A stretch of DNA of 64,000 nucleotides, taken from assembly GCF_041381155.1 (NCBI RefSeq), contig NC_091142.1, positions 6,947,778-7,011,777 on the forward strand, in the 5' to 3' direction. A model generated the notes under the pieces. That model was given only the letters and a program-made list of their open reading frames with translations. It was not told the DNA's origin and ran no database searches. Both the position numbers and the translations under genes were made by a program. This document shows positions 34,985 to 43,906 of the stretch, in pieces. Positions within the stretch are counted from its first letter, which is position 1. Each line of letters begins with the position of its first letter. This DNA is from Argopecten irradians (lineage: Eukaryota > Mollusca > Bivalvia > Pectinida > Pectinidae).

Positions 34985-35500
34985 TATTCGCGCGCCAACG
35001 TTTGCCGGTCCCTATTTTAGGGGTTGTAAAAAACCACCCCAAAACAATGGGCATCAAACCTTTGTATGCAATATTATCATTATCATATAAAAGAAACTTC
35101 GGAGACTGCTCTAAGGAAAAATGTTTTAATCAATTTGACCCTTTAATCTATGAAGAGTTTTTGATTCCATAATGTCTTTGAGTTGAGCAGAAGAAATTTC
35201 AATTTCGAAATTCAAGTCATTTTGACCCTTTTAATTACGTCCTTAGTTCTGACAAGTATGCCTAATTTCTTATGGAAATATATAAATAAACACATTATGC
35301 AAAATATGTGTTTTCCTACATAAACTTTATCTATAAACTATAAGAATCTTGAGACCGTTTAATCTTAGAAGAATATTTGATTCCAGAATTTCCCCCAAAT
35401 ATTCAGAAGAATTTGACTACTTCCTTATCCTTATTCTTTCTGCTCAGCTCCGCTCCCTGGGGGGGGGGGGGGGGGGATTGGAACCATATAATTAACAAGG
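34985..35500 (-). repeat. Inverted fragment of the 1-1835 repeat family, with an 18-base poly-G
   Basis: Read on the minus strand, blocks such as GGGTCAAATTGATT, AAAACACATATTTTGC and AAGATTCTTATAGTTTATAG resemble the 323-bp unit at the window start. The run at 35459-35476 is 18 consecutive G, at the place where the family has a C-rich/G-rich stretch. Such runs are unstable and error-prone. Confidence 0.55.
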
Positions 35501-36179
35501 ACACTTTGATGAGCTTTAGGCTGTCAAAGGTCTGTGAAAATACATATATTTTGCTTCACTGGTTTTTAAGAAACTTAGAGTATAACATAAATGGTTTACA
35601 ATGCAAGACAGACGATGGACATCGGAGACAGACTTTTGGGGGTAGATTTTTTGATTTTCAAAAATTTTAAGTAGAATTTGGTCACAAACTTTGACCCAAT
35701 TTCTTCACATACACCAGATGGATGTGTTACAAACAAAACGTAATGGGAAAAATATTATAATTTTACTCATTTGAGAGCATTTTAGCAAAAAAACAAAAAT
35801 CAATTCTGAAGTGCGGAAATGACTTTTTTTATGCTAATTTGTCCCTAAATGTTCTTTTCAGCGTCACTCAATTTAATATTTAGGGTTCCTATGACACAAA
35901 TTATTCAATACATAATTATGTTGTCATTAAACATCATATCTATCATTCTTTTTTTAGTTAATGCAGAATTTTGTATCAGATTCAGCTGCTAAATGTTGAT
36001 GACGTCATAAAAATCCACCGTCGCGGGGTTTGGAGACAAGGCATACGTTTTCTGCAATACTGACACATGTATAATGGATTACACATAGTCGCTAACTTTC
36101 TTCAGAAAATGCACACGGATTTCCCTAAGGCCCCAGACTATATCATTATACTGATTCATTAGCGACTAATGAGGGAAAA

Positions 36180-36412
36180 GTTACATTTGTGATACAAAGC
36201 TATAAATACACTGTAGTTTGTGTACGTTGCACACGGATCCGATCCACATTTGTGATACAAAGCTATGTATACACTCTAGTTTAGGGGGTTTCCTTAAAGT
36301 TTGTGTACGTTGCACACGGATCCGATCCACATTTGTGATACAAAGCTATGTATACACTCTAGTTTAGGGGGTTTCCTTAAAGTTTGTGTACGTTGCACAC
36401 GGATCCGATCCA
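36180..36412. repeat. 83-bp direct repeats upstream of otopetrin-like copy 2
   Basis: CCACATTTGTGATACAAAGC starts at 36244 and 36327, a CCACAT again at 36410, with a partial earlier copy near 36188. Each unit ends TGCACACGGATCCGAT. The last two units are almost identical. Confidence 0.85.
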
Positions 36413-36752
36413 CATCGTAGGACTATTATCACACAAAGTTATATAAATGCAATGTTTTTGCGCTTTATACATTTATCATTCTAAAATATTTAAAAAAAAA
36501 AAACCCACACAGATGCATGATTGATACATTATTTTTCTACTGATCGTAAAATACTATTTTCAGTAGCAATTATAATGATATATAAAATGTTTTTTTTTTT
36601 GTAATTTACAGCTAAAACTTGTCTTTGCCAAATTCAAAACAGGTGTAGCACAATTCAAGTCTCTTTTACTGAATTCAAGCATCCTTTCATAGATTTATAG
36701 AATTTAACCGTTTGTGAAGACTTGTATACTTCAACCCTACTTTTTATTGTAG

Positions 36753-38826
36753 ACGACCATGTTGTCATTTTGTATGAAGCTGTTGAAGTCGACATTCATT
36801 CTACCTTTCGTGGCTGGAAATTACCTCCGTCGCCCTCAAGGACCACAGTCTTATGACTGTAGCATCTCCTCTCGAGTTCTGTTCCTGGTCCTGGTCAGTC
36901 TTGTGACGGTCTTCACGGCCAAAAGTGGCATACACCGACATGAAGAAGTTCGTCTTGCGGCAGTCCTGGTTCTACAGTCTGTCATAATCGTCTGCACAAT
37001 GATAGCCGTACTAAGGCTTGGATGCGTGGTCCAGAAACAGGGTATTAGATCTGTTGTAGCAAGACGGCGACGAACGAGTACTCCAAAACTTCAAATCATA
37101 TTCATCTGGATTTTCGGGCTATCGTCAGGGTTATATTGCGCTCTGTTCATAAGCAAACAAATCGAGTGTTTAATATTGAAATATAACAGCGGATTGTTCT
37201 GGAATGTGTTATTTTATTTCAATATTGTACTGATTCTAGGTATTTTCGCAGAAATGATTTTCGTGTCCTATTTCTCCCCGTTTGAGCTTAAGGTAAACAC
37301 CGGCAGTAAATTTCGTTATGTTTTTATTGCTAACCGCCAACATTCTCGTAATGCTGTATATCTACTTCATGAAGAGAACATTTTTTTATATGAGGGATAT
37401 GGAACCGAGAGATGAAGTAATATCCTGTATATTTAACAACAGTACGCTAACAATCCTCATGCTGAAATCGCATCAACTTGTTGGTCCGACCTTTGTGGAA
37501 TACACTCTTCTATCAATAACGATATTCCTGGAAATTTGGTCTCCTACTCAAGTGGAACACTCTGACGACACATCACGTCAAATAGAGGTGGACGGCTTTT
37601 ATACTGGATCACATGACAGGCATGTGGAGGATCGTTTATCACTTGAGAGACAGATTGATGATGCTGATGGTGGATCACGTGACATACATGTGGAAGATGA
37701 TCGTTTATCACGTGTGAGACAGATTGATGATGCTGATGGTGGATCACGTGACATACATGTGGGAGATGATCGCTTATCACGTGAGAGACAGATTTATGAT
37801 GCTGATGGTGGATCACGTGAAACACATGTGGAAGATGATCGTTTATCATGTGACATACAGATTGATGATGCTGATGGTGGATCACGTGACATATATGTGG
37901 AAGATGCTCGTTTATCACGTGACATACATATTGATGCTGCTAATGGTAGATCACGTGACAGACGGATACATGATCAACACGAAACCGAGCAAACCCTTTC
38001 CGTGGATAATGTTTGTGAAAGAAATCATGGCAGACAAATACAGCATGATGATGATAACGGATTCAGTGAAAGAGGTAGACCAGTTAATTGTAATCACCAA
38101 GATTCAGAGCTAATTCCGCTTCTGCACAGCATAGATGGACTTGATCGATCCGTCAGTCGATCACGACGAAGGTGGAAAGTGTCACATATTGCAACATTAG
38201 CCATTAGCCTTACTGCGGGTCTTGGACTCATAATCTGCTACATTGCACAAGCTATGGATATTGGAAACTTGGAACAACTTCACTCCGTAACGGAACTTTA
38301 TGAACTAACTATAATAGTTATAATGGTGTCTGTTCAACTCGTTGGATTCTTTTGTCTATCACACCATTGTGTCCCCAAGAAATCTGTTAAACCACTCAGG
38401 CCAAGAGATTATGTGTATCTGTTATCGGCATTTGGTCTGATCACTTTCCATTTTTACGAAACTTTAGGTGGGGACACGTCTTCCGGTTCCTCGTCTGGTA
38501 TTTTGCTGTACAAAAGCATTATTAGTATACTCCAGGATTATTTACAAGTGGTGTTTTTACTGCAGGCCAACCGATGTCAGAAGTCCCGACCAAGTGTTCC
38601 TTTACTGGAATCAGTCCTCATCTGTACAATGATCATGAATGTAATTGCATGGTTCAATAACTCTTTTCTGATGTCGGAGTTTCCGAGCACAAGAGATTTA
38701 GAACACAGCGGTTTCCCCAAGCATGTGTTGCATTTTATATACGACGTTTTATTACCGGTAGCTGTTTTCTTTAGGTTTACCTCATTTTTGGAATATTATG
38801 CTACATTTGAGGAGTATAATTCTTAA
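36753..38826 (+). pseudogene. Otopetrin-like copy 2 (main exon), one-base frameshift
   Basis: The acceptor TTGTAG at 36747-36752 opens the exon in the same place as the intact paralogue. The first frame (ATG 36759) runs SFCMKLLKSTFILPF... through four transmembrane segments to FELK at about 37291. There the paralogue has AAG CAA ACA and this copy has AAG GTAA ACA, one extra base near 37292-37295. The homologous frame then resumes (TPAVNFVMFLL) and stays open to the stop at 38824-38826 over 500 codons, ending FFRFTSFLEYYATFEEYNS. The rest of the 12-TM plan is intact. The linker is longer than in copy 1 because of a 23-residue repeat (37636-37980). The damage is a single indel, so a sequencing error, a polymorphism or a recent pseudogene are all possible. 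Confidence 0.75.
37636..37980 (+). repeat. 69-bp in-frame coding repeat (five 23-residue units) in the otopetrin-like linker
   Basis: Units read LSLERQIDDADGGSRDIHVE, LSRVRQIDDADGGSRDIHVG, LSRERQIYDADGGSRETHVE, LSCDIQIDDADGGSRDIYVE and LSRDIHIDAANGRSRDRRIH, each followed by about three residues (DDR or DAR in most). The intact paralogue has about one degenerate unit here (DSDGGSRDRHMVN). The DNA unit carries TCACGTGA, a perfect E-box palindrome, once or twice. Repeat number may vary between alleles. Confidence 0.9.
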
Positions 38827-40272
38827 TATTAGATACGCTCCGATTATGGCCCGAAGTCATTATTTTATATTCTTCCAGGTGGTATAACACAATATGTTAA
38901 CAAAACAAAGGTCCATAACTGGTATTTAATGTAAATACAATTAAATTCACTTAATTCTACCAAAATTTTACTTCATTTCGACTAAAGTCGCGAATATATC
39001 CATGGATAAGATAGTAAAAGGATCTCGTTTCAATACAATTTCCCTCAACTTTCTGTAAATACTTAAAATGATGCCACAATCACATGAAGTGGAAGTTGTT
39101 GTACTCAACGGATGTGGTTTCATCATTGGAAACCGCCGCAATGGTACTTTAATTTGTGAGTGAGTTCACGAGTTTGACTTTAATAAATGGGTCACTTATT
39201 AATTGGGAGACACTGAAGTTTCCGAAACAATAGCTTCCTAATGATTCTAAAATATTTACAATGTATATTTTATATTAATATATATTCTATATAGGTATAT
39301 TCCGAATTTGAATATTACAGAGTTATCTGCACTTGCGGGTAGGTATTGATTGTGACGTCATGTGTTTGCGAGCGTAACGTCATACGTTTCGGAGAAAACG
39401 ACGTGAATTGCGCTCACAAAATAATGACGTAACAATCGATACCTACCTGCAAGGGAGCTTACTCTGTAATATGCAAAGACGGAATATTAATATTAATGTT
39501 ATTATTTCTTCATAATACGTATTGTTTCATTTTATTATTTCAATTTTCATTTGATTATCAATATCTTGTTTTTCATTTTCATAATTCATTTTCCTAAAAA
39601 GAAATGTAATAAAACTTGCATGCACAACCACCTGAAGATAATTTAATCTTTGATGGTACATTTCAGTAAAGTTAATTTGCTACAATACTACGAAGCAAAA
39701 AATATTACATAAAAGTATATTCCTACAATTGACATGTTTCGTTTTGGTATCGCGAAATTTCTGTATTGATATCTACATACGATGTAAGTAACTATGTAAT
39801 ATTCTAATGTGGAATAGTAGCTAGGGTCGCCATGAAATTGTAAATATTTTTTTAATTAATGTTTAATTTTTATATATACATGTGTATATCGTACCATATT
39901 AACATAATGTTATAGCCATGCCTTACTCACTTTATCTATCTATTTGAATATAATGTATGGTTTATTTTGTTTTTAATTTCATTTTATTCATGAATTATTT
40001 GAAATGAATCAACTGTTTTAAGAATGTATAGAACACTTTCATTGACTCGAGTATATTTTTGATGAGCATCGCTAAGTGTAGACTGATTTGATTCCTGACC
40101 TTTGAATACCATAAATTGGAATATTTTGGCGTCGGAAAAATTTGGCGTTTTTGTATCAAAAAGGATGATTAAATTTTGCGTTTCCCTATGTCATGTAAAG
40201 TTTTGGCGCATTACTTGATTTGATAAAAGAAAACAAATACAACCCTTTGAAATATTGATATTCAATAGAAGT
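38827..40272. other. Intergenic, AT-rich; one CRE-type MITE, no gene seen
   Basis: Only the MITE at 39298-39486 is recognised. Just before 40273 lies a copy of the sequence (CCCTTTGAAATATTGATATT) that follows the LTR-like element in copy B. Confidence 0.5.
39298..39486. mobile_element. CRE-rich palindromic MITE, copy 2
   Basis: It runs from TATTCCGAATTTGAATATTA to ATGCAAAGACGGAATA, with inner TGTGACGTCATGTGTTTGCG and inverted GTAACAATCGATACCTACCT. It is nearly identical to the copy at 17030-17216 and in the same orientation. Confidence 0.87.
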
Positions 40273-40354
40273 TAGTTATTAGATAAGGGAGATAACTCCT
40301 ATAGCTTTATTATCAATACATCCTATAAAGGTCATATCATTAATTTAGGTTATA

Positions 40355-40537
40355 GAACTTTCTAGAATATTATCATGTATAAACAAATATGTTTGTAAAA
40401 ATGTTGATTATAAGTAGAGATCTAGAATGATCTATTTCCAGAAAGTTCTGTGTGTTTATTTGTTTACTGTTTTAGTTAGATATTTCTAGAAGTAGAAGGT
40501 TCTCCAATATTCTTGAATTAGGGTTTAGCTATATATA
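40355..40537 (+). promoter_or_regulatory. Heat-shock-element cluster plus TATA box (copy A)
   Basis: Canonical alternating pentamers are present: GAActTTCtaGAA at 40355-40367, TTCcaGAAagTTC at 40436-40448, and TTCtaGAA with GAAggTTC at 40484-40502, plus TTCttGAA at 40510-40517. TATATATA follows at 40530-40537. Three-unit nGAAn arrays just upstream of a TATA box are the normal HSF1-responsive promoter plan. Confidence 0.75.
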
Positions 40538-40598
40538 CTCCAGCTGTCCAAGGCTAATCGGAACTGTAATGAGACCTGTAATGAGACATATCAAGAAT

Positions 40599-41086
40599 TA
40601 TTATACCTCACTTTCATTTAGAATGTTCTGATTGGATTAAACTTGATCACATGACATTGAATAAGTTAGATGTTTCCCCCGGAATTGGAAGGCGAGGGAA
40701 ATAACCCCAGGGAAATAACCCCCAAGGGAAATAACCCCAGGGAAATAACCCCCGAGGGAAATAACCCCAGGGAAATAATCCGTTTGGAAGCTCCGCACGT
40801 GACCGGAAGTTGACGTCATCTGCAACGTCAACCAACAATGGCAACGGTGTTGTTTATTTTTTTGTAGCCCAACGAATTTAACAACGTTGTTGTTGGGAAA
40901 TATCTTCATGGGTTCTTTTAATTTTGTTCGGTATAATAAAATAATTATGTCCCTATGTGTTGGGATACATCTAAAATTGTCTCCCTGAAAAGAGTTATTT
41001 TCTCTCGGCTTCGCCCTCGAGAAAATAACTCTTTCCAGGGAGACAATTCTAGATGTATCCCTCCACAGAGGGCCATAATTGTATAT
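40599..41086. other. ~488-bp insertion in LTR-like copy A with TF-site cluster and long hairpin
   Basis: It is absent from copy B, where CAAGAATT joins GTACAGTG directly. It contains (a) a GGGAAATAACCCC repeat of 14-15 bp at about 40696-40780, and (b) abutting CACGTGAC, CCGGAAGT and TGACGTCA at 40796-40818, leading to a short leader-like sequence and ATGGCAACGG. It also contains (c) an imperfect hairpin with arms of about 44 bp at 40962-41061 (GGGATACATCTAAAATTGTC against GACAATTCTAGATGTATCCC). No transposase or TIR is recognised at its ends. Confidence 0.7.
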
Positions 41087-41444
41087 TGTACAGTGCCATA
41101 TTAGATTTCTATTGGGAGAGCTATTGTGACTTTATCTGTGGATTGTTACAAACACTTTGTGTGGATTTATTTATATTGCCTGGAACTTTACAAATCATCT
41201 GTGGACATTCATTTTCCTTGTGGATTTGTGATTATTGTTGATTTGAAAACTGGAAGGATCAAGGTTTATACCAGAACATTCACATACATATACTTAACAC
41301 TTTAAAATCATCGTATTTACTCTTGTACCACCACCAATTACTTTAGATATTGTAAACCATCTCTGTATAATATTGTATATATAATTAAATTGTGTTTTGA
41401 ATTTAGCTGCTGGTTTCTCATTTCTGTTATTCGTTCTTGTAACA

Positions 41445-42179
41445 ATATTGATATTCGATAGAAGTGATTAATAGTCACACATCTCGTTATATACATTTGT
41501 ATACGGGTTTGCACAAAAGAAAGACTCGCGTAGGTAGCGTTATTTTTCCTGTTGCCAAATAAGCCAAAATAAGACCACATCCAAAATATCCCAATTCACG
41601 GTAGTATGGTCATCAGATATGGAAGAAAATTGATAACAATTGATAACATGTGATATGAACCCGGCAAATGTGCATGTAATTCTCGAACTAAGGAGTCATT
41701 TGCAATAAGATGAGCCCATTAAAAGCGGCTGTAAATTTTTCCATTATGTACTTTGTGAAAAAGATACGAACATTCTTTATGAATAAAGCATTCGTGGTTT
41801 TAAAGTTATATGTGCCGTAACTCGACAAAAACTTTGACATGCTATTTTTTCTTCATTAATCTATTGAAAACCACAAGGTTTGATGAGTTAAGCTGTGAAA
41901 GTCATTCCAATGACTTCAGATGCGTTTTAAATATTTGCTACAACATATACATTATATACTGTAAAGTTTGTTGTATTTTATGCGTTATGTATGTTAAGAT
42001 GGAAACATACCTGAAGATATCACTTTACAATTACTAATAACATTGTAAAAAGGTGTGAAATGAAAATTTAGACCACAATTTGGCTTCATGGTCTGACTGT
42101 ATGTACTCATTTCAATTCACTATAGATGTAAATGTCATGATTTTTGGCAGTACTGTATTGTTTCATTCGGTACAAAGAG
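41445..42179. other. Flank duplicated after copies A and B, then unrecognised sequence
   Basis: 41445-41801 matches 43139-43503 nearly base for base (both end GCATTCGTGGTTT). From 41802 to about 42179 I see no gene or known repeat. Confidence 0.6.
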
Positions 42180-42460
42180 GTTCAAATGTACATACTAAAG
42201 GGCTTATCTAATTCGTTTATACCGAGGTTAAATTGAACGTATTTAAATGTGTTTTTAATTCGTTATAACGAGGTTCAAATGTACAAACTAAATTGTTTGT
42301 TTCATTCGGTTCAAAGAGGTTAAAATGTAACTACTAAAGGGCTTATTTAATACGTTATAACGAGGCTTAAATAAACATAATAAAGGGCTTATTTCGTTAT
42401 AACGATGTTTTGAAGCTGGCCTACCTTTAGTCGGGTAATATCGATGTCACTAGAATGTAG
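42180..42460 (-). pseudogene. GH10 intron 10 satellite plus a 33-bp exon 10 splinter
   Basis: On the minus strand 42457-42425 reads CATTCTAGTGACATCGATAT then TACCCGACTAAAG|GTAGGC. This is the 3' end of GH10 exon 10 with its donor, matching 46258-46224. It is followed by the same ~46-bp satellite (TTCGTTATAACGA...CATACTAAAGGG) found in intron 10 of the inverted GH10 copy. The exon piece ends abruptly where LTR-like copy B begins. It is the remains of a third GH10 locus. Confidence 0.8.
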
Positions 42461-43138
42461 TTATTAGATAAGGGAGATAACTCCTATAGCTTTATTATCA
42501 ATACATCCTATAAAGGTCATATCATTAATTTAGGTTATAGAACTTTCTAGAATATTATCATGTATAAACAAATATGTTTGTAAAAATGTTGATTATAAGT
42601 AGAGATCTAGAATGATCTATTTCCAGAAAGTTCTGTGTGTTTATTTGTTTACTGTTTTAGTTAGATATTTCTAGAAGTAGAAGGTTCTCCAATATTCTTG
42701 AATTAGGGTTTAGCTATATATACTCCAGCTGTCCAAGGCTAATCAGAACTGTAATGAGACCTGTAATGAGACATATCAAGAATTGTACAGTGCCATATTA
42801 GATTCTATTGGGAGAGCTATTGTGACTTTATCTGTGGATTATTACAACACTTTGTGTGGATTTATTTATATTGCCTGGAACTTTACAAATCATCTGTAGA
42901 CATTCATTTTCCTTGTGGATTTGTGATGATTGTTGATTTGAAAACTGGAAGGATCAAGGTTTATACCAGAACATTCACATACATATATAATTAACACTTT
43001 AAATCATCGTATTACTCTTGTACCACCACCAATTACTTTAGATATTGTAAACCATCTCTGTATATTATTGTATATATAATTAAATTGTGTTTTGAATTTA
43101 GCTGCTGGTTTCTCATTTCTGTTATTCGTTCTTGCAAC
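42458..43138 (+). mobile_element. Solo-LTR-like element, copy B (uninterrupted, ~681 bp)
   Basis: Collinear with copy A but without the 488-bp insertion. It starts TAGTTATTAGATAAGGGAGA directly against the GH10 exon splinter and ends GTTATTCGTTCTTGCAAC. It is followed by CCCTTTGAAATATTGATATT, the same sequence that precedes copy A, which suggests tandem LTR-to-LTR recombination around a lost internal region. Confidence 0.65.
42540..42722 (+). promoter_or_regulatory. Heat-shock-element cluster plus TATA box (copy B)
   Basis: The same three HSEs are conserved base for base: GAACTTTCTAGAA at 42540-42552, TTCCAGAAAGTTC at 42621-42633, and the TTCTAGAA...GAAGGTTC pair at 42669-42687. TATATATA follows at 42715-42722. 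Confidence 0.75.
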
Positions 43139-43503
43139 CCTTTGAAATATTGATATTCAATAGAAGTGATTAATAGTCACACATCTCGTTATATACATAT
43201 GTATACGGGTTTGCACAAAAGAAAGACTCGCGCAGGTAGCGTTATTTTTCCGGTTGCCAAATAAGCCAAAATATGACCACATCCAAAATATCCCAATTCA
43301 CGGTAGTATGGTCATCAGATATGGAAGAAAATTGATAACAATTGATAACATGTGATATGAACCCGGCAAATGTGCATGTAATTCTCGAACTAAGGAGTCA
43401 TTTGCAATAAGATGAGCCCATTAAAAGCGGCTGTAAATTTTTCCATTATGTACTTTGTGAAAAAGATACGAACATTCTTTACGAATAAAGCATTCGTGGT
43501 TTA

Positions 43504-43862
43504 ACAAAAACAATTAAATAAATAAATTTAATTAACATGTTATATTATAAGAACCCGATGCTTGGCGCTGTAATTGACTTATATTCGCAGATACCTTAAT
43601 GTAAAAAAAAAACGTCCAATTTCAACTTCCTTCGCTAGGTAGCGAACTTTGGTTTGCAAATATGTCGCTCAAAGAGAAGCTCTAACAGGCCGAGACGTAC
43701 ATCATATTGCGGCTAGTATTCACCATGCAGGTAAACATAGTTACCATCATAACCGATTACGTAAAATAATTGTTAGTACAAATATTAGTATTAGCATGTT
43801 GACTTTACACCACAAGACACGTGAATAAAAACCCAGTTAAAACAGAACATTTAGTCAGCCTT
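43504..43862. other. Spacer between LTR-like copy B flank and inverted GH10 copy
   Basis: No gene or repeat is recognised. A short sequence ending CACCATGCAG|GTAAAC resembles an exon end, but no frame or homology supports it. Confidence 0.4.
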
Positions 43863-43868
43863 TTTATT
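43863..43868 (-). terminator. AATAAA polyadenylation signal of the inverted GH10 copy
   Basis: On the minus strand AATAAA lies about 39 bp after the stop codon (43909-43907). This is nearly the same spacing as in the full-length gene. Confidence 0.55.
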
Positions 43869-43906
43869 TCTTAATCGAGGTATAGGTTGCATTGTCGAGC
43901 TGTTTC

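Larger units (their letters stand above)
40273..41444 (+). mobile_element. Solo-LTR-like element, copy A, with a ~488-bp insertion
   Basis: It runs from TAGTTATTAGATAAGGGAGA to CTGTTATTCGTTCTTGTAAC(A). Compared with copy B (42458-43138) it is collinear except for extra sequence at about 40599-41086; without it both are about 683 bp. It has a promoter-like left part with heat-shock elements and a TATA box at 40530, then a transcribed-looking region ending in CTGCTGGTTTCTCATTTCTG. That layout suggests a U3-R-U5 LTR. No gag or pol coding is present. The flank AATATTGATATTCAATAGAA occurs on both sides. Confidence 0.65.

Noticed and set aside
37544-38113. Antisense and alternate-frame open frames across the otopetrin-like linker
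   Set aside because: Shadows of the 69-bp coding repeat; the hydrophobic and conserved frame is the plus-strand one described.
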